DNA from: Tachypleus tridentatus | Lineage: Eukaryota; Arthropoda; Merostomata; Xiphosura; Limulidae | Length of the DNA stretch: 64,000 nt | Assembly: GCF_004210375.1 (NCBI RefSeq) | Contig: NC_134833.1 | Coordinates: forward strand, 22,375,396-22,439,395 | Direction: 5' to 3' | Shown here: positions 1 through 12,417 of the stretch, one piece after another | How positions within the stretch are numbered: position 1 is the stretch's first letter | Layout: each line of letters starts with the position of its first letter | The notes under the pieces: model-generated | Told to the model about the DNA's origin: nothing | The model's input: the letters and a program-made list of their open reading frames with translations, nothing else | Databases searched by the model: none | Position numbers and translations under genes: made by a program

Positions 1-1316
1 AGAGTTGTTCTCCCTCTCCCTCTGTCTTCAGTCACCATGACAAACCTCCACTTGGATTTTGTATTTAATAGTTTTCCTCTCTCTCCCTCTGTCTTCAGCC
101 ACCATGACAAGCCTCCACTTGGGTTTTGTATTTAATAGTTTTCCTCTCTCCCCTCTGTCTTCAGTCACCATGACATAACCTCCACTTGCTCTGTTCTAGG
201 TGTCCTCTCTCTCCCTCTGTCTTCAGTCACCATGACAAACCTCCACTTGGGTTTGTATTTAATAGGTCCTCTCTCCTCTGTCTTCAGTCACCATGACAAA
301 CCTCTGCTGTGTTTTTGTATTTAATAGTTGTCCTCTCTCTCCCTCTGTCTTCAGCCACCATGACAAACCTCCACTTGGATTTTGTATTTAATAGTTGTCC
401 TCTCTCTCCCTCTGTCTTCAGTCACCATGACAAACCTCCACTTGGGTTTTGTATTTATGTAGTTGTCCTTCTCTCCTCTGTCTTCAGTCACCATGACAAA
501 CCTCCACTTGGATTTTGTATTTAATAGTTGTCCTCTCTCTCCCTCTGTCTTCAGTCACCATGACAAACCTCCACTTGGTTTTGTATTTAATTGTTCTCCC
601 TCTCCCTCTGTCTTCAGTCACCATGACAAACCTCCACTTGGATTTTGTATTTAATAGTTTTCCTCTCTCTCCCTCTGTCTTCAGTCACCATGACAAACCT
701 CCACTTGGATTTTGTATTTAATAGTTGTCCTCTCTCTCCCTCTGTCTTCAGTCACCATGACAAACCTCTGCTTGGGTTTTGTATTTAATAGTTGTCCTCT
801 CTCTCCCTCTGTCTTCAGCCACCATGACAAACCTCCACTTGGATTTTGTATTTAATAGTTGTCCTCTCTCTCCCTCTGTCTTCAGTCACCATGACAAACC
901 TCCACTTGGGTTTTGTATTTAATAGTTGTCCTCTCTCTCCCTCTGTCTTCAGTCACCATGACAAACCTCCACTTGGGTTTTGTATTTAATAGTTGTCCTC
1001 TCTCTCCCTCTGTCTTCAGCCACCATGACAAACCTCCACTTGGGTTTTGTATTTAATAGTTTTCCTCTCTCCCTCTGTCTTCAGTCACCATGACAAACCT
1101 CTGCTTGTGTTTTGTATGTAATAGTTGTCCTCTCTCTCCCTTTGTCTTCAGCCACCATGACAAACCTCCACTTGGATTTTGTATTTAATAGTTGTCCTCT
1201 CTCTCCCTCTGTCTTCAGTCACCATGACAAACCTCTGTTTGGGTTTTGTATTTAATAGTTGTCCTCTCTCTCCCTCTGTCTTCAGTCACCATGACAAACC
1301 TCTGCTTGGTTTTCTA
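1..1316 (+). repeat. 67-bp minisatellite, about 20 copies
   Basis: A unit of about 67 bp is repeated head to tail about 20 times and is cut by the window start. Each unit has a CT-rich run, CTGTCTTCAG, then TCACCATGAC, then a T-rich part ending GTATTTAATAGTTGTCC. The short reading frames here only reflect the repeat; 67 is not a multiple of 3, so the frame changes at each unit. Copies differ by single bases (CCACTT or CTGCTT, GTCACC or GCCACC) and some have small deletions. The array decays after about 1310. Confidence 0.95.
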
Positions 1317-2019
1317 TATAATAGTTATCGTCATGTCACCTCAATCTGCTCACTTAATAGCTATCCCTTTTGTAAATGTGAAGATATAAGACAGATGGAT
1401 AGAACTATTATCAGTCTTATGGTTTATTAGAATATACAAATAATTAACAAACACTGTTCATTGGTTGATACATTTTAAATATTTATTTATTTAATACGTT
1501 ACGTGTACGTATGTATGCATCCATGCATTTCTTAATATTTTTGTAGCAGCGTGACTTGTTCCAAACAGTTGAATTTCAATTTTGCCACCAGAGATATAAC
1601 GCTGTATGACGCGAGACAGAAAGTTATGAATATATTTGGAGAAGTTGAGGATTTTAATTGTAAGCGATCGCACGAGCTGATATTCTGTGACATTCTATCT
1701 GTAAAGCGATTTTAGCTGTGGTATAGCGGCTCATATAATGGCTCTGAGTACAAATTTCTAGCTCATAATCCCCTCCTCTTGACCAATTTGAGATTTACTT
1801 ACAGCCGCAGTTGTTGAAGATTCCCTCTTGTTTTTTCACGAAATATATTTGTAATATTTAGAAACAATAAAATGCTGCAATAGGGTTGATAAATATTCAC
1901 TTAGTATATCTTTTATTTTTTTATGATTATGCGATTTCAAGAAATGATGCATGTTATTAAATCTACAAGGTGCTAAAAAATGAAGGTAGAAAGGAAATCT
2001 GTGCCTTTGCATGTAAACT
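1317..2019. other. AT-rich stretch, nothing recognised
   Basis: No splice-bounded coding segment, SINE or tandem repeat was seen. Short open frames look like chance. Confidence 0.5.
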
Positions 2020-2085
2020 TTTATTTGTTTGTAATTAAGCATAAAGCTACACAATGGACTATTTGTACTTTGCCCACCACGTTAT
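2020..2085 (-). mobile_element. SINE-C fragment
   Basis: The tail and adjoining body of the short tRNA-derived SINE-C, on the minus strand: AAGCATAAAGCTACACAATG followed by a degenerate TTTGCCCACCACG. Confidence 0.5.
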
Positions 2086-2429
2086 TATTTTATTTAAATT
2101 CCACTGGAAAATCGATAGGACGAATACTGCTAATGAAATGGACATGAAGGTTTTATATTCATTTTCTTTACTGTAACATTTCCGAAATATTCCTGTCCTG
2201 TCTTGTCTCCTTTATCCATTACCAGCTCACTGAAGAAATCTACACGTCTTAGATTAACCCTTAGTCACAAGTACAAGAGAGGGAATTGATGACTCTGACT
2301 GATCTTATTTTGTTAATAACTAATCTTTGTATCTAGGTAGCAAAATAATGAAAGTCTCAACAGTAGCGAAACTGAAACCAACTTTAAATCAACAGAATCC
2401 AAATTTACCAATGAAAGACCAGATGGAAA

Positions 2430-2620
2430 GCAGTAAGTCATCACCACCCAGTGACAATTCTTGGGACACTTTTTTACCAACGAATAGTAAGACTTACTGT
2501 CACATTATGATGCCCACAAGGCTGAAAGGTTGAGCATGTTTGGTGGGACGGATATTCGAATTCACGACACTCGATTTGCTAGTCAAACACCGACTAACCA
2601 TCTGGTTATATCGGGCCTAA
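2430..2620 (-). mobile_element. SINE-A fragment, diverged
   Basis: Body and degenerate tRNA-like head of SINE-A on the minus strand. TCATCACCACCCA, TACCAACGAATAGT and GGCTGAAAGGTTGAGCATG are recognisable. The tail is missing. Confidence 0.7.
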
Positions 2621-2639
2621 ACCGAAACTGAACGATATG

Positions 2640-3355
2640 TAATAGTGAATAAAGTTGAATGACATTTTTGAGCAAGAAACGTTTTATAAAGTGACTTGTC
2701 TACGGTAGTTTCGCCGCTTAAGGGTAGAGTATAATTAAGAAAATCAGATCGTGGCTCAAATCTCCATTAAACTTTCTTTTGAAATACATTTGTTGATGAA
2801 ATACATATTCACACAAAAATCAATAGATGGCAGCACATGCGACGCGGACAGTAGATTCGTAAATTAGTACATCTATTTTATATGGAATATTTTTGAAATT
2901 CTGTGAACATTGATAAATGACATGAAATGTTTACTTTATTGAAGGCTGAATTTTATAACTATATAAAGTTACAAGTATTCTATTCAACGCTATTTGTGTA
3001 TAGTCCCAAATAAAACTCTATAAATGATTCTAGCAATTAGTTCTGTAAAATAAAAGGTTAAAGTCTAATCATTACGCTATGATTTATGAAAACTTGTGTT
3101 TGAACATAAAACTTTACTATTTTTTGGATATAACACAATATTACGTTTTTATGGCAAAAACAAATATATAAAAACTTCTAACAAAAATCCTAAATTTCTA
3201 TAGTAATAATTACAATAGAAATTATATATTTAATAAAAAATAATAAAAAAACTACAAAAACAAAGCTCTAACCTATATTGTTGAAACACCGAGGAAAGGA
3301 AACAAAATAAAAAATGCCTGAAATATTTGCATGTTGGTAATTTTGTGTTTGTTAA
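2640..3355. other. AT-rich stretch, nothing recognised
   Basis: No gene, tandem repeat or recognised mobile element was seen. Confidence 0.5.
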
Positions 3356-3357
3356 CA

Positions 3358-3485
3358 AGTCTCTTGCTGGTACAGCGGTAAATCTTCGTATTGACAAGAC
3401 TAAAATCAGCGGCTCGATTCCCCTTGGTGGACTCAGCAAATAGTCCAATGTTATTTTGCTATAAGAAAACACGCACATACACTTT
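3358..3485 (+). mobile_element. SINE-B copy
   Basis: A short tRNA-derived SINE. The A-box-like GCTGGTACAGCGGTA and the B-box-like GCTCGATTCCCC are visible, followed by a diverged tail reading TTGCTATAAGAAAACACGC. Confidence 0.75.
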
Positions 3486-3667
3486 TGCCGACAATATCTC
3501 TGAGCAAGACGGAAAACACGCCTAGTGAATGCCATATCCATGTTAGTTGTAAACGTAATCACTAGTGGTATTGTCACGCTTAAGAAAATAACACGTTCAA
3601 CCGTGAAGCTAGGTTTCAAATATAATAAAATCGCGAACTTTAATGTAAATAAAAGTCATTTCAGTAT

Positions 3668-3792
3668 TTTGTTGTTTTTAAGCGCAAAGCTTTATAATGG
3701 GCTATCTGTGTTGTACTATTTATAGGTATCAAACCCTTATCTTTACCGTCATAAGTCTCCAGACTAATCGTTGAGATACTGGAGAGAGGGCG
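3668..3792 (-). mobile_element. SINE-C copy, diverged
   Basis: A minus-strand SINE-C: TTAAGCGCAAAGC near the tail, GGGCTATCTGTG, then GGTATCAAACCC at the B box and a decayed head. Confidence 0.55.
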
Positions 3793-3825
3793 CGTGTGTG
3801 TAATAACAAATTTTGTTTTTGATAC

Positions 3826-4500
3826 TTTGCGCAAAGCTGCTCGAGGGCTGTCTGCTAGCCATCCCTCATTTAGAAGTGATGGACTTGACTTACAAGACAA
3901 CAACTCAACACTATCAGTCAAAGCTGCTCGAGGGCTGTCTGCTAGCCATCCCTCATTTAGAAGTGACGGACTTGACTTACAAGACAACAACTCAACACCA
4001 TCAGTCAAAGCTGCTCGAGGGCTGTCTGCTAGCCATCCCTCATTTAGAAGTGATGGACGAGACTTACAAGACAACTACACAACACCATCAGTCAAAGCTG
4101 CTCGAGGGCTGTTTGCTAGCCATCTCTCATTTAGAAGTGATGGACTTGACTTACAAGACAACAACTCAACACCATCAGTCAAAGCTGCTCGAGGGCTGTC
4201 TGCTAGCCATCCTTCATTTAGAAGTGATGGACTTGACTTACAAGACAACAACTCAACACCATCAGTCAAAGCTACTCGAGGGCTGTCTGCTAGCCATCCT
4301 TCATTTAGAAGTGATGGACGAGACTTACAAGACAACTACTCAACACCATCAATCCCTAGTCTACTATTTACTAACAAAAACTGAACTCGATCGTAACATT
4401 ATAAAGTCCCCTCGACTGAAAGGGCGATCATTATCGGTGACACAATTCGACCTCTCAACCCGCAAATCTAAGCACAGGTTAATAAACCTCTGTTTCTACG
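3826..4500 (-). repeat. SINE-A with internal 87-bp tandem expansion (6 copies)
   Basis: A minus-strand SINE-A whose tail and body segment (GCGCAAAGCTGCTCGAGGGC through ATCAGT) is repeated six times as an 87-bp unit between about 3830 and 4350. The remaining body (CTACTATTTACTAACAAA, then CTGAAAGGGCGATCAT) and a decayed tRNA-like head follow to about 4500. Because 87 is a multiple of 3, frames of 86-252 codons stay open on both strands; these are not genes. The first bases of each unit align with the SINE-A tail, which shows where the array came from. Confidence 0.85.
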
Positions 4501-4509
4501 CTTGTAGGC

Positions 4510-5286
4510 AAACAGTGTCCGATAAAAATGGCACCAGTAATAATTTCTATGAAAACAAAAGGCTAAAATAATTATGAAACATTGGAAGCACATTGCTACA
4601 TAAAATAACATAAGTATACACTTTGTTGTTGTTGTTGTTTTTTAATTTTAGGAAGAAACTGTACTGTTACTGGCGCCATTATTACCGGTTTGTTTTTTAA
4701 CGGATTCCGAGGCGACAGTATTGCGAAAGAATTATGCACTAACATTACCGGATCCGTAGGTATGATTATTATATAAGAAACACGCCGTGCCACTCACGTG
4801 CTAACAAAGCAAAATAAAGTATAGAATGAGGTGCTTGAGACACATCATCATAAAAAATGTAGAAAAAAAAGTTACTTTTTAAACATTTACATGGCTAGAA
4901 AGTAAGAGAGAACTGCTATTATCAGGAAATAGTTTGTAAGTTTTTTTAGTTATCACTTTAGAATTCACTTTAAAATGGAAACAAAATGTAGAAAAGCCGG
5001 ACTGTTTACACGGCATACAAGTATTTTTGATATGTCGTATATGAAGTTTCTGTGAATCGGTAGTGAATAGAAAGGCACGTGTTTTTTAACCCACTTCGTA
5101 TACAACAACAATAGTTTCTTGATGGGAATTCAAGGCGAAGCAAAAGACGACCAAATGTGAAGAGTAATAGCCACGTATAACTCACATCGTGTTGAAATGC
5201 GTTTTCACTTGAATTCGTTTAATATTGTGCGCATTATTTACCACCTGATTAGACAGGTAGTTAAACATACTGTTATCAGCTGCTGA
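4510..5286. other. No gene seen; short TTG microsatellite
   Basis: A (TTG)n run lies near 4622-4640. Otherwise this is AT-rich sequence without recognised features. Confidence 0.5.
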
Positions 5287-5559
5287 GGCCCGGCATGGCC
5301 AGGTGGGTTAAGGCGTTCGACCTCTAATTTGAGGGTCGCGGGTTCGAATCCCGGTCGCACCAAACATGCTCGCCCTTTCAGCCGTGAGGGCGTTATAATG
5401 TTTCGATCAATCCCACCATTCGTTGATAAAGAGTAGCCTAAGAGTTGGCGGTGAGTTGTGATGACTAACTGTCTTCCCTCTAGTCTTACACTGCAAAATT
5501 ATAGACGGCTAGCGCAGATAGTCCTCGTGTAACTTTGCGCGAAACTCAAAACAAACAAA
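5287..5559 (+). mobile_element. SINE-A, near full length
   Basis: A tRNA-like head (GGCCCGGCATGGCC, then the B box GGGTTCGAATCCC) is followed by the SINE-A body with ACCAAACATGCTCGCCC and CGTTGATAAAGAGTAGCC. The tail is a shared GCGCAGATAG segment and an AAAC-rich end. The head resembles a tRNA with a CGT anticodon (Thr-like); this is inferred from the loop. Confidence 0.9.
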
Positions 5560-6589
5560 TAATCCTATTATCTAATGGTAGGAGGTTTCAATATCTGATT
5601 CCTATTTGGATTCAGGCGAAGACACTAATGTATTATAATATGCGACCCTACAGGACAGATAAGACATTATACTGCTAAATTCTAATGAACCAACAAAACT
5701 ATTGAACACCAAAATGAAAGTGACTCCTGTATAGATTTGTATTTCCCAAATCCCCACCCCGACTGTCATCTTTAGTTGTCATAGAGGTCATAAAGTCTTC
5801 GATGATTGCCTCCTGTGCGAAGACTGGAAGATAAAATGGTACAAAACAATTTAGCAACCCACACGCGGATGAAAAGTTTTCATCCTTTTCTTATATAAGG
5901 ATTTCTTATGTAAATTCTTATGTAAGATGCAACAACACGTAAATATGGAAGACAAGATATACAAAGTCAAGATATATCTAAACACGGAGCTCCAAGTTTG
6001 GATGTTTTAAGACTCTTCTTTAAATAAAAACTTACAGAAGACAACTTACTGACAGTGACGTTAGAGTATCAACGTAGTTGGGCAAAATGTAGATACCCTG
6101 AAATATGGATGGATCTTTAGGAAAGCCTTACCAAAACTCATGAAGAATCACTCTCGTCTTAAAGACCGTTGAATTACTGTAGTAAAAATTATTATTGGAA
6201 AGATGTCAGGGAAAGTTGCAACTAAAAGGCTTTGCACTTATATAATTGTTATCAAAATGAAAAGAGAAACATGGATCATTCACAGTTGATACAAGGAAAG
6301 GGTTTGAAGCTGGTCAGGACACACTGGCAACAGCTTTAAATTAAAAAGATGCCTGTTTAGTTGCCTGTTCTTTCTGACAAATTGTACTGAATGTGCTCCA
6401 GTGTATCTGATGATCGACTAGTTGTATTTACGCTAACTACCAGAAGATGCATTATAAAGCATGGTAAGTGGTAATAATAATACACCATAAACACTGTTAT
6501 GCTTTAAAGATCACCGTTTTTCCAAACCCCTTCACAATCTACATCAGTGATGCAGCTCACCTTGGCTGCCCCATTACGTTTTGTGGGCT
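5560..6589. other. Non-repetitive stretch, nothing recognised
   Basis: No coding exon or known mobile element was recognised by eye. Confidence 0.45.
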
Positions 6590-6886
6590 AACCTTTGATT
6601 GCGACATTGCGGTGTAGAGAAGTACATCTGGTAAAATTGAAATAAAAATAAAGATACAACAATCACTCAGCAGGATTACCTAATGGCGCAATGACGCAAG
6701 AATGGTAATCAATCCTGCCAGTATCACAACTAACTTTACCTTTGATTGCGACATTGCGGTGTAGAGAAGTACATCTGGTAAAGTTGAAATAAAAATCAAG
6801 ATACAACAATCACTCAGCAGGGTTACCTAATGGCGCAATGACGCAAGAATGGTCATCAATCCTGCCAGTATCACAACTAACTTCTG
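6590..6886. repeat. 147-bp direct tandem duplication
   Basis: Two adjacent, nearly identical copies of about 147 bp, each starting CCTTTGATTGCGACATTGCG and ending in CCAGTATCACAACTAAC. A few substitutions separate them. Confidence 0.9.
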
Positions 6887-8534
6887 TACACTCGACAAAA
6901 GACATGTTGACAAGAATAAAGCATTACCATCCAATTTAATTACTGCCATTCGTTTAGAAGAAACACTGGGTGTGACATTTGGCAGACAATTCAATTGATC
7001 AAACCGCATTAACACCATGATAACTAGAGCTAATGAATGTATGAATGAACTGAATACAAAAGTAAGAACCAGAATTAATTAACTTACCCTACTTTTACTG
7101 CAGGTTAAAAATGATCTGTTTCATCCTAGATTGCGTGTTAATGAGTATCATTATACGTGCTATATATTTTATGACTAATAACAATAAACCAATAACAATA
7201 AACCACTGTTTTACATTTTTAATATAAATTCAATGCCGTTAGTTAAAGTTGTCTTTCCCGGTAAAAACTCGTTTTTATTTGAAATAACAGCCGACTATAA
7301 ATACGTAATTTATAATTACTTCCGGTAAAGGAAATAAGAAGTTCCGGTACAGAACGTTGCTCTGAATGAAATTAAAGAATAATATTTACATAACAATGAT
7401 GTTGTTTGGTTTGTCTATTGCACAAAGCCTACGGATATTTTGGTTCAGAGTATCAAATCTCACCGAGAACAATCATTAGAAGATATACGCCAGCTTATAA
7501 AACAAACCAGTTTTCTGTGTTAATTTTATTCACATTGACCAGTGTTTTGTAAAGTTCGATCGTGTTGATGTGGTTTGAAATTACACAGATAGAAAAGAGA
7601 GAGAAATATATGCACCCAGCCATTCTTGTGTGTTAGGAAGTGTTATTATACACTATTGTGCTGCTAACACCAGCAACAGAATCGGTTTATCAATTGTCTC
7701 GATGAAAGTACTTAAATTTGGCAAGATATATTTTTACTTCACGAAACACTCACAACGTGTTTTCTTTGAGGTATGTAACAATAAACTTTTGGTTTTAAGA
7801 ACTATATTGTTTAATGTGGTGTCTTTTTTTCTTTCAGCCTTTGTATCATTTGACCAAGGTAATCCTTCTATGTAGCACAAAGCGAAATGCATACAATATT
7901 ATAATATAATGTTCAGGGACACAGGACAAGAACATCTTGATGCCACAATAATCAACACCAAATGCTTATAAATCCCACCATTTTCAGCAGGTGCTGAACT
8001 TTGTACACGTTCTAGCCCCAGAAATCGTTGGAATAGTTACTTCCTAGGAAACGTTGTTTAAGACATCGAAATAACAACGTGTGCAATGATTTATATTTAG
8101 GCAATTTCTGTCAAAAACATGAAGTATGAACAAAGATACAGTTTTACATAGCAGTAATGGTTTTAGAGGTTTCAGCGTTTCCATCGTCTACAGAATCAAT
8201 ATCATACACCTTGCTCTCTTCTAATCTTATTCACCTTTGACCTCTCCACTGTATGCATCATTTCTTCGCTTCCAACCAATATGATGTTGGAATAGCTATG
8301 GGCTAGTGAGAAACCAATGGATTATTCTTTATTTCTTTTGTCTTTATTTATTTCAACGAAGACTTAAAGTGAAAGTTTGAAAATTAAAGTGAAAAAACTG
8401 GTTTAATTTGTTTGTTTATTTATTTATTTATCATAAATGTTTTGTTTCTTTTTGGCTTTACGGACAAATCTTTTGATCTTTATAGTGTATTTCTGTGTGT
8501 AAAACATAAATAGTAAACATAAGTTTTTGTGTTT
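6887..8534. other. Long AT-rich stretch, nothing recognised
   Basis: Contains short open frames only, without splice signals or similarity that I can name. Confidence 0.45.
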
Positions 8535-8539
8535 TTTTT

Positions 8540-8625
8540 ATAATTGAGCACGAAGTTACACAATGGGTTATCTGTGCTTTGCCTACCACGGATTCCAGAG
8601 TTGTAAGTCCGTAAACAGGCTCGGA
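8540..8625 (-). mobile_element. SINE-C fragment
   Basis: Minus strand: TTGAGCACGAAGTTACACAA, then GTGCTTTGCCTACCACGG and TTGTAAGTCCG. The head is degenerate. Confidence 0.6.
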
Positions 8626-9159
8626 CTGGCAATGCAAGGACCAGCCCAGACAATGTCAGGTTTTGCATACTGGGTAAACAATTAAAATTAATGTCTAAGA
8701 GTGCAACAAATGCATTGGTCTACTGTGCAAATTTATTACCCGGTGTCTCGACGGGCCAATTCTCTATGTAAAACACATAAACAGTAAAGGTAAGTGAAAT
8801 ACCTCTGTGTAAAAACACGTGAATCCTTAACTAAGCAAAACGTCTCTGTGTTGAAACGTGAGATGTAAACGTAAGTGGAACGTTAAATGTCTGTTTGTTC
8901 CTACGTGTACATTATATAACTGAATGAAAGTCCTAAATCACGAACGATGATAAAAACTGTGCCACGAAGACGTCTTGTCTTTAGCATTAGGTTAATCTTA
9001 ATAGTGAAGAACCATGTTATTTCGTAATAGTTTTAAAGATAAATTACATCAGATCGTGAGTCAAACCCTTATAATACACCCTAACTTACCTTTCGTTACT
9101 TTCTTGTTTCTGAAATAACAACCTGATTTGCAGTGTTTATATAACTTTTATATCTAGTG

Positions 9160-9290
9160 TCTTGCGCTCGTGTAGTGCAGCGCTATGTCTGAGGACTTAC
9201 AACGCTAACAACCGGGTTTCGATACCCTTGGTGGAGTGAGCGTAGATAGCCCAGGGTCTAGCTTTGTGCTTAAATTAAGATAACCAATCT
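9160..9290 (+). mobile_element. SINE-C copy
   Basis: A short tRNA-derived SINE with GACTTACAACGCTA, then the B box GGGTTTCGATACCC, GGTGGAGTGAGCG, and the tail TAGCTTTGTGCTTAA. Confidence 0.8.
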
Positions 9291-9308
9291 AGTGTCTTTT
9301 AAGAATGA

Positions 9309-9523
9309 TCCCTGTCACACCAAACATGCTCGCCCTTTCAGCCGTGTGGGCGTTATAAAGTGACGGTCAATCCCACTATACATTGGTGAAAGAGTAGCCC
9401 AAGAGTTCGCGGCGGGTAATGATGACAAGCTTCCCTCCCTTTAGTCTTACACTGCTAAATTATGGACGGCTAGCGCAGGTAACCTTTGTGTAGCTTTGTG
9501 AGAAATTTAAAACAAACCAAACT
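9309..9523 (+). mobile_element. SINE-A lacking its head
   Basis: Starts inside the element at the 3' end of the tRNA-like part (GTCACACCAAACATGC) and continues through the body to the AAAC tail. It sits just downstream of a SINE-C. Confidence 0.85.
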
Positions 9524-9721
9524 TTCAAGAATGATTTATGTCAGTGATATCGGGTGGATGATAGACTAAAACTCTATTATTAGTATACAACTGGTTGTAT
9601 TAATATTGAAATATAATACACATTTGGAATGAGGATTTTCAAACACGGTCGTCACTGAATGAGAAAAATTTAAATGAATACAAAGCACGACGCATGCCTT
9701 TAAAGGTTTGTGTTTGTTTTG

Positions 9722-9949
9722 GAATAAAGCCACAGTAGCCCACTTTTTACGTCCATTGCGGGAAATTGAACCTAGATTTTAGCCATTTACGTCCTACCAG
9801 TGGATATCGAAATATTGCGCCCAGTAGTAAAGCAGCATGTCTTCGGACTTACAACGCTAGAATCTGAGTTTCGATACCTGTTGTGAGCAGAGCACAGATA
9901 GCCGAATGTGTAGCTTTGTACTTAACTTCAAACAAACAAACAAACAAAC
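9722..9949. mobile_element. Two SINE-B/C copies, opposite orientations
   Basis: A decayed minus-strand copy (about 9722-9805, GAATAAAGCCACAGTAGCCC) is followed by a plus-strand SINE-C (about 9815-9949). The latter has GGACTTACAACGCTAGAA, GTTTCGATACC, the tail TAGCTTTGTACTTAA and (CAAA)n. Confidence 0.7.
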
Positions 9950-10180
9950 TTCAAGATATTTTATGGAATAATTTGACATCTTTTCTCCGATGTTGCTTTA
10001 ATTAAAAATTGTCTAATTTTGTTTGATGCAACCGAACGCGACCAATTTCTTTTACTCAGGGCACAAAAAAAACGTAAAATTTTGAAAAAGAATTATCATA
10101 CTCGTAGTTTCTGTGTTTAGAGTTACGTATCATCTTACACATTAAAATTGCAAAATAAAAGCATATTTTCATTAAATGTG

Positions 10181-10455
10181 GACACAGCATGGCCAGGTGT
10201 TTAAGGCACTCGACTCTTAATATGAGGATCGTAGGTTCGAATATCCGTCACACCAAACGTACTCGCTCTTTCAACCATGGGGGGCTTTATAATGCGACGG
10301 TCAATCCCATTATTCGTTGGTAAAATAGTAGCCCAAGAGTTTGCAGTGGGTGATGATTATTAGCTGTTTGGCTTCTAGTCAATCACTGCTAAATTAGAAG
10401 GATTAGTGCAGATATTCCTCGAGTAGCTTTGTACGAAATTCAAAACAAACCAAAC
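10181..10455 (+). mobile_element. SINE-A, full length, diverged
   Basis: The head CAGCATGGCCAGG and GTAGGTTCGAATATCC is followed by the usual body and an AAAC-type tail. Confidence 0.85.
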
Positions 10456-10868
10456 TGGAAAGCCATAAACTTTATAGCTTAACCTTAAAACGCATTAAAA
10501 GCAGTGTAATCTCAGTTACTTGCATGTGACAACGCCACGTGCAATTGTTAATCAAGTAGGGCAACTTGTTTGTTCACTCTAAAACAAGCGTCATAAATAT
10601 ATATATATATAAAAAACTTCAGTATTTTCCAAAAGATGTCGTTCTCGGAAACACTCCTTACGATGAAATATTGCTCAACTTGTAGGAATTAATACCTTAC
10701 GTTATATGAGTCTAATGGCGAAGGCAACTCTGAGTATATTTTTGCGGCAGGTGTTTTAAAGAATAGTAAAGTATTAACTACCAGCCTGTCAAAAATGAGG
10801 GAACAAATACTACCACCCCCATCCCTTAGTATATCGTAACCTCACATTTAATAGCTAACTAAAATGAT

Positions 10869-11149
10869 CGGCCCGGCATGGCCAAGCGTGTTAAGGCGTT
10901 CGACTCGTAATCCGAGGGTCGCGAGTTCGAATCTCGATCGCACTAAACATGCTTGCCCTCCCAGCCGTGGGTGCGTTATAATGTGACAGTCAATCCCACT
11001 ATTCGTTGGTAAAAGAGTAGCCCAAGAGTTGGCAGTGGGTGGTAATGACTAGCTGCCTTCCCTCTAGTCTTACACTGCTAAATTAGGGACGGCTAGCGCA
11101 GATAGCCATCGAGTAGCTTTGAGCGAAATTCAAAAATAAACAAACAAAC
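10869..11149 (+). mobile_element. SINE-A, full length
   Basis: Close to the consensus: GGCCCGGCATGGCCAAGCG head, GCGAGTTCGAATCTC at the B box, the complete body, and an AAAC tail. Confidence 0.92.
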
Positions 11150-11587
11150 TGAAATAAACATGTATTGTGAAATCAGGCTTGACCAACAAAAAGGCTGAAA
11201 AGTGCAGTCGAGGTAGTCAAACATCGGTAAATTCCATTATGAACCAACCAAAATTAAGATCATTTATGAAATGAATTCGTGGCCTATTCGTGGTAAAATC
11301 AGTTAGATTAACAACTTCTAATAAATAGAAAAGCAGTGCGTTTTGGTAATGTTACGTTCCAACTATGGCTTTATGTCTTGTTGCTTAGCAATATAAATAC
11401 TGGAAGTATGAAATAAAAGGTACAAACAACAAAACTGGAAAATATTTGTCAATTTCCTAATTTAGAGTCGCCATTAGTTAAAGAGATTTGTTTTCTTAAT
11501 AAAACGTTGCTGATATAACATAAAACAATTTAATTCAGAAACGTTTTAAGTTAAAAATTGCATCGACATTTTTTACTCCTAAAACAG
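11150..11587. other. AT-rich, nothing recognised
   Basis: No feature was seen. Confidence 0.45.
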
Positions 11588-11692
11588 TAATGAACAACCA
11601 GTAGTTGAGTTATTCTATCTGATTAATAACCGGTAGTTGAGCTATTCTATCTGATTAATAACCAGTAGTTGAGCTATTCTATCTGATTAATC
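11588..11692. repeat. 35-bp tandem repeat, 3 copies
   Basis: Three near-identical units containing CCAGTAGTTGAGCTATTC and TATCTGATTAATAA. Confidence 0.85.
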
Positions 11693-11859
11693 GCATTTTA
11701 GCCTTTATGGCTCCTCCTATTTAAATAGACCGAGATAAATTAAACGTGACGTGACACACATAGCGTATTTATATATAAGTTAGATTAACATTATATGCAA
11801 AATATCGGTCAGTCGGAGGAACATTTTAAAGATATGATCCATTTTTAACTGAAATCTTA

Positions 11860-11965
11860 CGGTGCGAAGCCAGACAATTGTCTGTTTGCGCACTATCCAA
11901 TGCGGGAAATCGAATCTCCAGGTTTTAGCATCGTAAATTGGCAAACTTACTGCTGACTCGCCAGG
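11860..11965 (-). mobile_element. SINE-B/C copy, diverged
   Basis: A minus-strand short SINE: CCAATGCGGGAAATCGAATC at the B box, TTTTAGCATCGTAAAT, and a decayed head near CTGCTGACTCGCC. Confidence 0.55.
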
Positions 11966-12139
11966 GGGAGTAGACAGAGTTTTGAAAAACCATAATTATG
12001 TGATTTGTGGACGATACATCGATACCTCCAATTAAAATTATCGATTATCTTCGGTAAACCCATTCCCCCTTGGACATAGAGAAAGAGTTGTCACATGATA
12101 CCATGTTGTATCCAGTTTAGGTGAGCGATTAATTATTGG

Positions 12140-12417
12140 GGCGCGGCATGGCCAAGCGTGTTAAGGCGTGCGATCGTAATCTAAGGGTCGCGGGTTCGCA
12201 TCCCAGTCGCGCCAAACATGCTCGCCCTTTCAGCCGTGGGGGCGTTATAATGTTACGCTCAATCCCACTATTCGTTGGTAAAAGAGTAGCCCAAGAGTTG
12301 GCGGTGGGTGGTGATGACTAGCTGCCTTCCTTCTAGTCTTACACTGGTAAATTAGAGACGGCTAGCGCAGATAGCCCTAGGGTAGCATTGTGCGAAATTC
12401 AAAAACAAACAAACAAA
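12140..12417 (+). mobile_element. SINE-A, full length with target-site duplication
   Basis: A complete element from GCGCGGCATGGCC to the AAAC tail. It appears flanked by an imperfect duplication: ATTAATTATTGG before and ATTAATTATGG after. This is one of the better preserved copies. Confidence 0.9.

Noticed and set aside
3794-4571. Open frames of 196 and 252 codons on the plus strand, and shorter ones on the minus strand
   Set aside because: They are the 87-bp SINE-derived repeat read in several frames.
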